64,000 nt of DNA. It comes from Dromiciops gliroides. Its lineage: Eukaryota; Chordata; Mammalia; Microbiotheria; Microbiotheriidae. The stretch spans positions 88,550,382 through 88,614,381 of the forward strand of contig NC_057864.1 in NCBI RefSeq assembly GCF_019393635.1, in the 5' to 3' direction. Position 1 is the stretch's first letter; every line of letters starts with the position of its first letter. The translations under genes and the position numbers were made by a program. Below are positions 33,197-44,547 of this stretch, piece after piece. The notes under the pieces were generated by a model that did no database searches, was not told where the DNA came from, and saw only the letters and a program-made list of their open reading frames with translations.

Positions 33197-33902
33197 AAAA
33201 GGTGTGCAGCGGAGGACTTCCAGGGCAGAGCCAAGATGGCGGAGGAAAGGCAGTGAGCTCTCAAACTCTTGACATGGTCACTCCAAAAAACATTCAAATA
33301 ACGCCATAAGACAATTCCTGGAGCAGCAAAACCCACAGAAGAATGTGCTGAAATAATCTTCCAACCAAGGACAGCTTGGAAGGTTGGAAGGAGGGAGTTG
33401 CTATGCTGAGTGAGATAGGAGTGGAGCCCAACCCCACAGTCACCCTGACACAGATCCAGTCCCAGGAAGGCCTTGCCAGAGAAAGAGACCCCCCCCCCCA
33501 GCCTCTAAATCAGCTGCAGTGCCAGTGTTATCTGGAACTAAGCTCACAGTCTGGTGAAAGGGCTGAGTCCTTGGTAGTGGGGAGACTACAGGGGTCTATG
33601 CTGGTGCTGAGGCAGAACTTGGGTTTTTCACCCCTGCTGGGAACCAGGAGGTAGGCTTGAGTAGCAGTGGCCCAGGTGGGGGAGGGGCACAAGCTTATCA
33701 GAGCTGACAACCACAACACACAAAGCTGGTTGATTAGCAAGTTGGTCTGGGGTCATCTACAGACCAGGGAACAGGCCAGGAAAGTGAAGAACCTGCTCCT
33801 TCTTAAATAATACCACTTGGGACCTTCTGAAGCTTGGGATAGTGCAGCCTGGAAACAGTGTCCCACTTTAAGGAGCTAAAAGTCAAGTAAAAGAAAGGTA
33901 AG

Positions 33903-34045
33903 GGGGCAGCTAGGTAGTACAGTGGATAGAGTACCAGCCCTGGAATCAGGAGGACCTGAGTTCAAATCCAGCCTCAGACACTTGACACTTGATAGCTGTG
34001 TGACCCTAGGCAAGTCACTTAACCCCAATTGCTTCACATAAAAAG
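33903..34045 (+). mobile_element. WSINE in HAL1 5' UTR
   Basis: Complete tRNA-headed SINE flanked by AAAAGAAAGGTAAG / AAAAGAAAGGCAAG (33889-33902, 34046-34059, one mismatch). It separates the HAL1 5' UTR from the ORF1 ATG by about 140 bp. Confidence 0.9.
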
Positions 34046-34059
34046 AAAAGAAAGGCAAG

Positions 34060-34938
34060 ATGAGCAGACAGAGAAAGGTGAGGACCATAGAAAGTTTCTT
34101 TAGTGACAAGGAAGATTGAGGTGGACCCTCAGAGGAAGATGTCAATGTCAGGGCCCCTATGTCTAAAGATTCCAAGAAAAATATGAATTGGTCTCAGGCC
34201 ATAGAGGTGCTCAAAAAGGACTTTGAAGATAAAGTTAGAGAGGTAGAGGAAAAAATGGAAAGAGAAATGAGGGTGATAGAGGATAGACATGAGAAAAAAG
34301 TCAACATCTTGAAAAGCCAAATTGGCCAAATGGAAAAGGAGATATAGAAGCTCTCTGATGAAAATAATTGCCTAAGAATTAGGTTTGAACAAATGGAAGC
34401 TAGTGACTTTATGAGAAACCAAGACACAATAAAGCAAATCAAAATGAATAAAAAAATAAAGGGCAATGTGAAATATCTTCTGGGAAAAACTGCTGACCTG
34501 GAAAATAGGTCCAGGAGAGATAATTTGAAAATTATTGGTCTACCTGAAAACCATGATCAAGGAAAGTGCTTAGACATCATCTTCCAAGAAATTGTCAGGG
34601 AAAATTGCCCTGGTATTCTAGAAGCAGAAGGTAAAATAGAAATTGAAAGAATCTACCAATCACCTTCTGAAAGAGATCCCAAAAGTAAAACTCCTAGGAA
34701 TATTATAGCCAAATTACAGAGCTCTCAGGTTAAGAAGAAAATATTGCAAGCTGCCAAAAAGAAAGAATTCAAGTACTGTGGAACCCCAGCCAGGATAGCA
34801 CAAGATCTAGCAGCTTCTACATTAAAGGATCAGATGGCAAAGGAATTGGGATTACAACCAAGAATCATGTATCCAGCAAAACAGAAAAGGTCTTATGGAT
34901 TGGGAGAAGAGAAGGGGGAGGAGCAGGGCAGCAAATGA
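34060..34938 (+). pseudogene. HAL1 ORF1-like RNA-binding protein, two in-frame stops
   Basis: Frame from ATG 34060 to the stop at 34936-34938 (292 codons), interrupted by TGA at 34117-34119 and TAG at 34345-34347. Layout matches L1 ORF1p: a charged coiled-coil region around 34200-34480 (repeated EVEEKMERE/KKVNILKSQI-type heptads), then an RRM-like part beginning near ENRSRRDNLKIIGLPEN, then a C-terminal domain ending in a basic tail. ORF1p is an RNA chaperone that coats its own transcript. The frame is otherwise open, so decay is modest. Confidence 0.85.
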
Positions 34939-34944
34939 ATTTTA

Positions 34945-35165
34945 TACTCATCAGAATAGGCTCAAAGACCTTAATCTCATCAGAGTTGCCTCAAGGAGGG
35001 ATTAACACACACACACCCCAATTGGGTGGGGTAATCTATTTAATCTGGGTAATAAATAAACCTAACACTCATCAGAATTGGCTCTAAGACCTCAATCTCA
35101 TCAGAATTGGCTCAAGGGGGGAATAACATACATACTCAATTGGGTGGAGTAATCTATCTAACCCT
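34945..35165 (+). repeat. Two-copy tandem repeat in HAL1 3' region
   Basis: Two units of roughly 110-120 bp, each starting ACTCATCAGAAT, containing a second CTCATCAGA, then CAATTGGGTGG and TAATCTAT. The units have diverged noticeably, including an (AC)n only in the first. Confidence 0.8.
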
Positions 35166-35893
35166 GCAGGAAAATAGGAGGGGAAGGGGATAAAGAGAGA
35201 GGATCAAAAGAAAGGAGGGCAAATTGGGAGAGGACAGACAAAAGCAAATCCCTTTTGAAGAGGGATAAGGTGAAAGAAGATAGATAATAGAGTAAATATC
35301 ATGGGGAAGGGAATAGGATGGAGGGAAACAGTTAACAATAGTAATCGTGAAAAAGAGAAAAGGCGGGGAAATTGTACAAAAATATTTATAGCAACTCTTT
35401 GTGGTGGCTAAGAATTGGGAATCAAGGGAATGTCCATCAATTGAGGAATGACTGAAGAAGTTGTGGTATATAATTGTAGTGGAATGGTATTGTGCTATAG
35501 GAAATGACAAACAGGATGATCCTAGAAAAAGCTAGAAAGACTCATATGAACTGGGAGGACATTGTGCATAGTGACATCAGTATTGTTTGATGAGCAATTG
35601 TTAATGACTTAACTACTCTCAGCCATACAATGATCCAAGATAATCCTAAAGTACTAATGATGAAGCATACTATCCACCCCCATAGAAAGAACTGATAAAA
35701 AGAGCACTTGTGGATTGTACATATATAACCCATATCAAATTGGTTGATGTCTTGTGGAGGGGGGAAGAAAGGGAGTGAGGGAGAAAAATTTGGAACTCTA
35801 AATCTTATGAAAATGAATGTTGAAAGCTACCCTTATATGTAACTGGAAAAAATAAAATAAATGTTGTACTGGGAAAAAAAAAAAGGTGTGTAG

Positions 35894-36299
35894 GGCTCCC
35901 AGCCTTGTGGTCCAGAGTCCATGTTTGCTGTGGGCCAGTGTCTGGTTTCCAAAAGGCTCAACCAGGATGCTGGAATCTGTAACAGTGGGTGGGTTGTCTG
36001 TAGACAAGCTACATGTCCTTTCCCCTTGTGCCCCACCCCACTTCCCAGCACCATGGGGAGTGGGCTGGCTTCAGCTGCAGAGTCCTCCCCACTAGAAGGT
36101 TTCCTACCATCCAGTCAAAGTAGTGGAAGTCAGTATAATGGAGACAGCTATTGAAGCCATTCCACAGGGTCCATGTCCAAAGCCCAGGGATGCCAGGATT
36201 TAGAGTCCTCCTTTATCAACCACCTGATGGGTTTCTAGGCTACAGTCAAGGCACTTGCCAATCAAGAATCCCATTGAAAGGCATGTAGATTATTCTTAT
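35894..36299. other. GC-richer unassigned block right of HAL1
   Basis: Contains 'ccccaccccacttcccagca' and lacks long A/T runs. Contiguous with 33080-33196 before HAL1 inserted. It could be an old LTR, but no ends were identified. Confidence 0.4.
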
Positions 36300-36312
36300 A
36301 AATACTTTAGAG

Positions 36313-36475
36313 GGGGCAGCTAGATGGTGCAGTGGATAGAGCACCGGCCCTGGATTCAAGAGTACCTGAGTTCAAATCCGGCCTCAGACACTTAACACTT
36401 ACTAGCTATGTGACCCTGGGAAAGTCACTTAACTCTCATTGCCCCGCAAAAAAATAAATAAATAAATAAATAAAT
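36313..36475 (+). mobile_element. WSINE with (AAAT)n tail
   Basis: Perfect flanks AAATACTTTAGAG (36300-36312, 36476-36488). Confidence 0.93.
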
Positions 36476-36569
36476 AAATACTTTAGAGATGAGAAAGCAA
36501 GTTGATAGGTGGACAATTACCAACGCCCTCTTGATTGCTTTCTATGTGGGAATTTGCTGTTTCCTTCCC

Positions 36570-36722
36570 CAGCTCATTTTACAGATGAGTAAATTCAGGC
36601 AAATGAGGTTAAGTGACTTGTCCTGGGTCACACAGCTAGCAAGTGTCTGAGGCTAGATTGGAACTCAGGTCTTCCCCACTCCAGGCCTGACACTTTATCC
36701 ACTGCCTTACCTAGCTTCCCCG
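36570..36722 (-). mobile_element. CORE-SINE, RTE-tail class, truncated
   Basis: 'ctcattttacagatgagtaa', 'gtcctgggtcacacagctag', 'actccaggcctgacacttta'. Confidence 0.75.
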
Positions 36723-36935
36723 AGTCAGGGAAAGTCGAGTTCAAATCCCACACTTAGCTGTGTGACCTTAGGCAAGCTCTCTAAGGTTTAGTTTCCTCAT
36801 CTATAAAATAGAACTAATTACAGCACCAACCTTACAGGGTTTTGTGAGGATAAAATTAAATAATAGATAATGAGTGATTTTTTAAATATCTGAGTGATAT
36901 GTAAATGTAAACTATTATATTGTTCTATTATTTGA
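36723..36935 (+). mobile_element. CORE-SINE
   Basis: 'gtcgagttcaaatcccacac', 'agctgtgtgaccttaggcaa', 'cttacagggttttgtgagga'. Opposite orientation to the SINE it abuts. Confidence 0.7.
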
Positions 36936-36984
36936 AGTCCTAAAACATTGTCTGAACTATTATTCATGTGACTAAATGTTCATG

Positions 36985-37135
36985 AGATCACACCAGGATC
37001 TCCTACTTACTCTCTGTATGACTTTGAACAAATCACTTAGCCTCTTTATGCCTCAGTTTCCTTGTGTGCAAAATCAGGTGGCTCTACTAAATGATCCCTA
37101 AGGGATCCTTTACCTCAAATCTTGTGATGCTCTCC
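36985..37135 (+). mobile_element. MIR-like SINE
   Basis: 'tctgtatgactttgaacaaa', 'ttatgcctcagtttccttgt', 'aagggatcctttacctcaaa'. Confidence 0.6.
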
Positions 37136-37274
37136 TCTCTCCCCCATATCACCCATCAAATGTGTAAAGAGCAGAGGATTCAATATGAAAACAAAGTGTA
37201 GAATCCTAGTTTTGTAGCTGTGTGTTCATGGTAGTCATTTAGCCTTGCTTCACCATACTATGGTGTCTGCTCTT

Positions 37275-37440
37275 CCTGCTTTCCTGCCTCCTTTTGTGTG
37301 TTGTCTCCCACTTTAAGCTTATTGAGGGCAGAGACTGTCTTTATGTTTACTTATTTTATACCCAGCTCTTAGCACAGTGCCTGGAATGCTTTAGGGCTTA
37401 ATATATGTTTATTGGATTAGATTTGATTGAATTGGGAAAG
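37275..37440 (+). mobile_element. L2 3' end
   Basis: 'gcttattgagggcagagact', 'agctcttagcacagtgcctg' and a GATTTGATTGAATTGG tail, sense strand. Confidence 0.8.
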
Positions 37441-37760
37441 GTGGATCATCATTAGATTATGGAGGACTGAAAATGTTTAGTTCATAGTTTGGATTTCCGT
37501 TGGAAATGGGGAACAAATGGAGATGTTAAGCAGAAAGTAACAGTCTACAAATTAAGATGATTACTCATGTAGTGGTGTATAAGATAGAAGGACATGGGGC
37601 AAAACTACAGCCAGAGAAAGCAGCAAGAAGGTCACTTGAAGCATCTGACAACTGCAATGATGGCATGAACTAGGGTGTTGACAGCAAAAATGGAAAGAGG
37701 TGTGGGTTGAATAGAGGAACTGTTGTGAAGGAAGAATCAAAACTTGGCAAGGGATTCAGG
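37441..37760 (-). mobile_element. L2 internal fragment
   Basis: Antisense L2-like sequence ('ggaaatggggaacaaatgga', 'ggcatgaactagggtgttga'), opposite in orientation to the L2 tail directly to its left, so these are two separate copies. Confidence 0.55.
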
Positions 37761-37784
37761 CTTTATGTATAAGACAGGATGACC

Positions 37785-37916
37785 TTTGATGTTCTTTTCA
37801 ACTCTCATTCCATGGTGAGGATAATTTACCTAAGGATTCACAGCTAATGAGTCACAGAGTATGGATCAAAACTTGGGTTTTATGACTTACAGTCTAATAT
37901 TCTTTCCACTTAAGCT
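37785..37916 (-). mobile_element. Degraded MIR
   Basis: 'ggattcacagctaatgagtc' and 'gtctaatattctttccactt'. Confidence 0.45.
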
Positions 37917-37924
37917 TACTATTT

Positions 37925-38070
37925 TTTTTTTTTTGCGGGGCAATGAGGGTTAAGTGACTTGCCCAGGGTCACACAGCTAGTAAGTGTCAAGTGTCTGAGG
38001 CCGGATTTGAACTCTAGTCCTTCTGAATCCAGGGCCAGTGCTTTATCCACTGTACCATTTAGCTGCCCCT
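37925..38070 (-). mobile_element. WSINE
   Basis: Antisense body with T tail; short flanks TACTATTT on each side. Confidence 0.9.
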
Positions 38071-38339
38071 CATCATACTATTTAAAAAAAAAATTTCTGT
38101 ACCTTCCACCCAATCAGTAAGCTGTTTATAATACTCACAAATATAATACAACAAAAGTTGTTTATAATATTCACAACAAAAGTTGTCATGCTCATAAATA
38201 TGCACACACAAACAAATCAGAACAATTCATTTATTGCTCTCCTATGCTATGTGTTATTCTAAGTGCTTAAGTTACTTAAGCTACATCCATTTACCACAAC
38301 TGGTTTACATTCCAAAATACAGCAAAAGATGGCAATGGC

Positions 38340-38570
38340 ATATTTACTAATAATTGGCATTTGTATATCTTCAATTTTGCTAAGTGTTTTACATACATTG
38401 TATTTCTTTTGAGCCTTACTACAACACTGAGATATTATTATACCCATTTTAGAGATAAGGAATTTTAAGTGCCTTGCCCATAGTGACATAGTTGCTAAGT
38501 GTAGAGGCAGCTCTTCCTGCCTTCCAGCTCTTCCTGACTTCAAGTCTAGAACTAATACATTGTGCCATAG
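38340..38570 (-). mobile_element. Long CORE-SINE/MIR
   Basis: 'aataattggcatttgtatat', 'cccattttagagataaggaa', 'agtgccttgcccatagtgac'. Confidence 0.7.
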
Positions 38571-39864
38571 GGCACTCTATCTTGGAGGCAACTGTGGGTT
38601 CTGGAAGGTTACACATATGGAGTACACATTCTAGAACCTTCTGCTACTCAGGAAAAGTCTCAAATGTGGTTCTGCTGTCAATCTGTGACTGCTTTTCTAA
38701 GATTGGCCCATCTAAGTATAGAGGGTTTCATCACCAGTAATTGGCTGGCCCCTAAATGATTAATTGTTTATCCATGGTAACCCACAAATAAAGAAAAAAA
38801 CTAAATACTTCCATCAGTGTTGTGTGACTTCTTTCTGTTTCTAGTGGCAGAATTTTAGAAGAGGAAGCAGACAATTTCATAAACCAGACTTCAATAAACA
38901 TGAATTTACCTGTTAATCTAAATATAAAATCTGTGTCCAGTGACTAATGAGGTGGTATACTGGAAAATGAATAATATCAATATTGATATTCTTGTGATAA
39001 AGAACGGATTGAAATCAGCACACCCCAGTTAGAACTTTAAGCCTTTGAGGGTCTAAAAACAGAAAGGAATGAGTGAGGACAAGAGAAAGAATCAGCATCA
39101 CAAAGGCAACTGGCAAAAAGAGAAAGAGAAAATAGGACAGAAAAGAGAGATTAAGTAGAGTTATTGGTCTTACATGGATGTCAGAGCAGAAGCCTAGGGA
39201 TGATACTATCATTTATAACTACCTCCTCAAAGGAAGTTCTAAGAGAAGGTCTGCTCTTTCCCCAATTTCCCCTTCTGGTGGTATCTATTAACATATAGTA
39301 TAATATACTCAGCTGATTCTTTACCCAAAAATTTATTGTAAACTGAATTTTGCTTTAACCATAAAGAGATCAGAGGTTAAATATATGTAAATATAAATGT
39401 AAATTAAAGATTAGAGCCAAACCTATAAAAATGTTAAATTTAAAATATATTTAAATGTTATGAATATTCCTAACTGGGGGCTTGGAACAATTGTGATTGT
39501 ACTCCTCTAACTTTTTGCTTAATATAAACCCTGTAAAGCAGTAGAGGTGGGATCCACATGGACCTGAAGGGTCAGCATATTAAGCCATCAAGACCTGGGC
39601 TTAAAACAATTTAATTAGTATAACAAGGTATGGCATTGTTACAAATGAAATTATATTTATGTGGAATTTGTAAAATTTACGTAGAATTGTCAAGTTCGCA
39701 AAGCAAATGTGTTATTGCATTTGATCCTCACAACAACCCTCTCTCCAAAAAATGTCATTCAGCATTTACTTCAAGATCTCTCCATCATCTTCTGAGTATC
39801 CAATTCCATTTTTTGATAACTCCAGCTTTTAGGGAGTTTTTTTTTTGTTTCTCCTAACATTCAG
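38571..39864. other. Unassigned sequence
   Basis: No frame or repeat recognised, except a possible degraded SINE piece near 39625-39735. Confidence 0.5.
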
Positions 39865-40180
39865 TCAGACTCTGAGACTTATCCCAGTTATGGATAAAAA
39901 TGTTAAACAGCAAAAAAAAAAAAAAAAAAAGTTAAACAACCTAAGAAAAATCACAGATCCCTAGGACACTTTACCAAAGACCTCTTTCTAAGTTAACTTT
40001 GACACATTGATGATTTCTCTTTGGTTATTTAACCAGTTCCAAATTTATTTAACTCTACTGCTGTGTGACCCACATTTCTCCACCTTAACCACAAGAATAG
40101 CATGAGAGACTCTGTCAAATGCTTTGCTAATATTAAGGTAAACTATTATCTATAGCAATGAACTTCTAGTTCTACTTAAA
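39865..40180 (-). mobile_element. L3/CR1 fragment
   Basis: Antisense 'cacagatccctaggacactt', 'ttaaccagttccaaatttat' and 'gagactctgtcaaatgcttt' align with the L3 copy at 12520-12720. A poly(A) run near 39911-39930 interrupts it. Confidence 0.75.
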
Positions 40181-41657
40181 TGAAGACTCACAGGATCTCT
40201 TGAAGACAAATAAAGAAGTTGTTGAATTGGTTGCATTATGCACCCCAAAACATTCAATTACATACATACATTCAGTTATACATATATGTATGCACAATGA
40301 TCAGAATAAAAAAGACTATTATGAAGATGATTGCAGCTTATATGTCAACATCTGCTGTAGGAGATAAAGAGGTGGAAAAATTCTAAGGAAAACTTGATAA
40401 AATTCTCCAAACCAAGTCAGTGTATACATTGACACTCAGTTACTTCAATATTCTCTCCTGTAGACAAAGGGCAAAATAGTGAAAAATGTCAGAAAATTTT
40501 CATCCTTATGACAGTAGAAACATTGCATTTGAACTTATATGCAAGAAATCTGTACTAGAGAAATAGCATTTTTATTTGTTTTTTTTTAATATTGATGCAT
40601 TTTATTTTGACTCAGCAGACATTTCCCAGGAAATATCAAAACATGTTCTCCAATACCTCCCAACAAAGTATACTTCCTAAAAACAGTTTTTCAAATTGTC
40701 CAAAAAGAGTGATTGTAACACAGTGATTATAATTTATTATACATTATTACCCATCATGCACTCCACAATTCTGACAAATGATTTTACTTTCTTTGATTTT
40801 CAAGATATAACCAAAGCAGTTAATTTGAAAACAATCACCAACTGGATTACTATGAAAAAGGTGATTAATATGATGTCAAAAAACTACTAACTCACATGCC
40901 CACTTTCTCCTTTCTGAAAAGTATTTATGAGAATGATCTATGCATATGTGTAGATTAAGAATATTCAACAAACATGAGAACAGGAAGGTTTCTGCACTAG
41001 TGTCCAGACCCCAAAAGCCCATACCATTAATGTCACTGCTGCCTCTCAGCAAATCTACCCAAGTGCCTCAGTGAAGGAGACAAAAATCGAATTATGGAGT
41101 GAACCTATGCAATCCATCTCTAGCAAAGGGAGTGGGCAATACACCACTCCAAGGAGTGGTGAACACAGGAATACTGAGAATCTGGAAGGTGAATATTCAT
41201 TAGTACATATGTTGAAAGTATTTTAGTTGCATTCTTCCTCCCAACTTTGAGAAGTCACAAGAGCACATCTCCTGAAACTGTACAGCGGGTGAAAACGCCC
41301 TTCGTATTTCCTACATGACCAAGCTTGCTATCACTTGAGTAGAGAATTAATTACTCATCATTTAGCAGAAGTGTGGGTTACTTCTACAAACAAAGTTTCC
41401 AAAGTGACATAGAAGATTGCCAGCAAGATCCCAATATAATACCGTCACTTCCCCAAATAGGACTCGCATTTCTAAATAATGTTATACTGCTGGGAAGCAC
41501 AAAATAGAAAGCTATTTCTTCCTGGCCCTCTACTTTACACAAGCACCAAATCTTGATGGAACTAGGAATAACAGAGAAGCCTCAGCAATAAAAAAGCTTT
41601 GACACATGGAAGAGGGATTTGATTTTTATATTTTATTCCACAAAAGAGAATAAGAAT
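40181..41657. other. Repeat-poor stretch; possible minus-strand poly(A) end at 40580
   Basis: A T-run at about 40580-40588 is followed by TTTATT (minus-strand AATAAA), the pattern of a reverse-oriented retrocopy 3' end. No protein frame or target-site duplication found to the right. Confidence 0.35.
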
Positions 41658-41667
41658 CAAATAGTTC

Positions 41668-41835
41668 GGGGTAGCTAGGTGGCACAGTGGATAGAGCACC
41701 AGCCCCGGAGTCAGGAGGACCTGAGTTCAAATCTGGCCTCAGACACTTAACACTTACTAGCTGTGTGACCCTGGGCAAGTCACTTAACCCCAATTGCCTC
41801 ACTAAAAAACAAACAAACAAACAAACAAAAAAACC
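41668..41835 (+). mobile_element. WSINE
   Basis: Flanks CAAATAGTTC / CAATTAGTTC; (CAAA)n tail. Confidence 0.92.
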
Positions 41836-42021
41836 CAATTAGTTCAACTTATAAGGAAGCAAGTTTTAGCTCAAAATAAGGAAGAATTTGCTAATAATCA
41901 GAACTTTCTAAAAATGAAATGATGTGTTTCAGGATGTAGTGAATTTTCTTTATTGTTGAAGTTAGATAGCCACTCATCAGAAATGTTTTAGAGGAGATTC
42001 TTGTTTCAGATTGGACTGGAC

Positions 42022-42870
42022 CAGGTCAATCAATCAATTATTAAACACTTATTAAGTGCTTACTGTTGTTCCAGCTACCATGCTAAGCACTGGGGACACA
42101 CACAAAAAAGATAAAAGACAGTCCCAAGGAACTTACAATGTAATGGGGGAGACAACATGCAAAGCAAGCTATATAGAGAATAAATAGGAAATAATTAACA
42201 AAGGGAAGGCACTACAATTAATAGGGGTTGGGAAAAGCTTCCTGTGGAAGATGGGATTTTAGTTGGGACTTAAAGGAAGCCAAAAAAAGTAGAAATGAGG
42301 AGAAAGAGAATTCTTGACATGAGGGACAGCTTAAAAAAATGTGTAGTATCTAGAGATGGAATTTCTTGTTTATAGAACAAGGAGGTCAGTGTCACTAGAT
42401 CAAAGAGTAAATAGTGGAAAGTAAGGTGTAAGAGGACTGGAAATGTAGGAAAGGTAGGTAGGTTATGAAAGGCTTGGAATGCCAGAGGATTTTGTATTTA
42501 ATGCTGGAGGTAATAGGGAGCTACTGGAATTTATTGAATAGGAAAGTGACATGCCCATACCTGCACTTTAGAAAAATCACTTTGATGGCTGAATGGAGGA
42601 TACACTGTAGTGGGAAGAGACTTGAGGCAGGTATAGCCACCAGCAGGTTATTGCAGCAGTCCAGGTATGAGGTGATGAGAGTCTTCATCAGAGCTAGCAG
42701 TGTCAGAGGAGAGAAGAAGGGCAGACTCTTTGAGAGATGTTGAAGAGATGTAATCAGTAGGCCTTAGCAATGGTTTGGATGTGGGAGGAAGGGGTGAGAG
42801 ATAGTGGAGTCAAGGATGACACCTAGGTTGTGAGGCTAGAGAATGGAAGGAGAGTGGGAGGAGGTTAAGT
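42022..42870 (-). mobile_element. L2 3' half
   Basis: Well-preserved antisense L2: 'aatcaatcaattattaaaca' 3' tail, 'tgctaagcactggggacaca', 'gcttcctgtggaagatggga', 'gttattgcagcagtccaggt', 'gtggagtcaaggatgacacc'. About 850 bp, among the least diverged L2 copies here. Confidence 0.85.
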
Positions 42871-42923
42871 GACTTGCCCAGTACAGGATTGTATAATTGG
42901 GAATAATATTAAATATGAATGTA

Positions 42924-43069
42924 GGGGCGTCTAGGTGGCACAGTGGATAAAGCACTGGCCCTGGATTCGGGAGTACCTGAGTTCAAATGTGGCCTCAGAC
43001 ACTTAACACTTACTAGCTGTGTGACCCTGGGCAAGTCACTTAACCCCAATTGCCTCACTAAAAAAAAAA
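42924..43069 (+). mobile_element. WSINE
   Basis: Flanks ATGAATGTA (42915-42923, 43070-43078). Confidence 0.92.
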
Positions 43070-43107
43070 ATGAATGTAAAGATGCACTGGCATCTACATA
43101 ATTTTTT

Positions 43108-43272
43108 GAATCTTTTTGTTTGTTTGGCTTTGGTTTTGTGGGACAATGATGATTAAGTGACTTGCCCAGGGTCACACAACTAGTAAGTGTCAAATGTCTG
43201 AGGCTGGATTTGAACTCAGGTCCTCCTGAATCCAGGGCTGGTGTTTTATCCACTGCACCACCTAGCTGCCCC
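43108..43272 (-). mobile_element. WSINE
   Basis: Flanks TAATTTTTT (43099-43107, 43277-43285). It forms an inverted pair with the WSINE 40 bp to its left. Confidence 0.9.
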
Positions 43273-43401
43273 AATGTAATTTTTTAAAGGCCCCAAAGGA
43301 AGGCCTCCAGCACATTGAGTAGATCCTCGGTGAAGGATTTACAATGGACTTGGCCAAGAATTGCATAGGATTAGAAGATGTGAATGGGTTACCCTTTGTA
43401 A

Positions 43402-43773
43402 TGTTAAGGGTTAAAATTCTAGCTAAACTGTCTAAAATATTTAATGAGTGGTCGCCAATAAATTATAAACTTTAGCAAGAGTTAGACTTTTAAGCATTTA
43501 TTAAGGAAAATAAGAATTTGGTAAAGAGAGAGAGAAAGGCCTAGATTCCTATCTATTAAAGGGAGAGCGCATTTCTAGCTCCGCTCTCCACCAGAGTCCA
43601 AAGGAAAGAGAGCCAGACAGAGCGCTAGTCTCTTCCTTCTTCCTCCCACTACCCAACGTCACTTCCTGATGCCAAAGAAAAGACTCCTGGTCTTGCCCTC
43701 AAAGACCTTCGTTTCATGGGCGGAACTCTTCTACAGTAAGTCTCCAGCAGGTGGCGTCATTCCAATCGTTACA
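43402..43773 (-). mobile_element. Solo LTR, ERV family A, second copy (372 bp)
   Basis: Reverse complement of the same LTR as at 9448-9820, nearly the same length and clearly similar end to end. Flanks GTAA and GTTA are an imperfect 4 bp match. No viral genes adjoin it. Confidence 0.85.
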
Positions 43774-44004
43774 GTTATTAGAAAGAATGTTTGAATTGAT
43801 GAGATGAAAATCACCAAAGTATTAAAATGTCCCTTGACAGATCCATATAATCTAGGACACTTGGATATAGGACTGGGTCACTTTTGAAAACTGAAGAGTG
43901 CTTTCAATGATCCCAAGATTATTGCTGTTGTAAAAATCCATCTTTTTTATAACAATATTTTCTCAGTGGTGCTATTGGGCTGGGAATCCATACTATAGTC
44001 TCAG
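43774..44004. other. Unassigned sequence right of the LTR
   Basis: Nothing recognised. Confidence 0.5.
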
Positions 44005-44210
44005 AAGAATTACAGAATCACAGCTTTAGATCTGGAAGAGATACTAGAGATCATCTTATCCAATCTTCTCATTTTACATATGAGAGGAGATCCAGAGAGA
44101 TGAAGCAATTTTCCCAAGGTCATACAGGTACTAAGTAACAGGAGAAATTCAAAACCAGATTCTTGAACTCCAAACCAGTGCTCTTTCAACTGACACACCC
44201 AAATGATACA
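44005..44210 (-). mobile_element. MIR-like repeat
   Basis: 'tttagatctggaagagatac', 'ttttcccaaggtcatacagg', 'aaccagtgctctttcaactg'. Confidence 0.6.
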
Positions 44211-44329
44211 AAGAGCAATGAAAAAACACATGGTGAATGTATATAGACTACAGTATATTTACCAATGATGATGTGCCAATGAGAAATGGTCCAAGAGGAA
44301 ATGTATGACTACAAAATGTATGTGCTCCT

Positions 44330-44487
44330 TCTTTAAATCACCTTGTATGTACTTTATTCTGTCCATGTTATAATCCCATCAGTAGAATGAAAATACCTTG
44401 AAAACAAAAACTGTCCTTTTATCCCATCTAACTTGGTTTATATACATGTTAGGTTCTGTAATAAATGTTTGCTGAATAAATTAATTT
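44330..44487 (+). mobile_element. L2 3' end
   Basis: 'gaaaataccttgaaaacaaa', then 'taataaatgtttgctgaata' at the end. Sense orientation. Confidence 0.6.
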
Positions 44488-44547
44488 GTAAAGGAGAGGT
44501 AGTGACAGTGAACATAAATGATGAACAGAGTCTTAGTGCTAAAGTAA

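Larger units (their letters stand above)
33210..35880 (+). mobile_element. Full-length HAL1 (half-L1) retrotransposon
   Basis: Starts with GGAGGACTTCC and an AAGATGGCGG motif typical of L1-type 5' UTRs, has one ORF1-like frame, lacks any ORF2/RT, and runs through a 3' UTR to AATAAA and poly(A). Flanks AAAAGGTGTGCAG (33197-33209) and AAAAGGTGTGTAG (35881-35893) form a 13 bp duplication with one mismatch. A WSINE at 33903-34045 lies in the 5' UTR just before the ORF1 start, so HAL1 inserted first. HAL1 elements depend on L1 enzymes supplied in trans. Confidence 0.85.

Noticed and set aside
9448-43773. The two family A LTRs as ends of one provirus
   Set aside because: They are in opposite orientation, 34 kb apart, and no viral sequence lies next to either.
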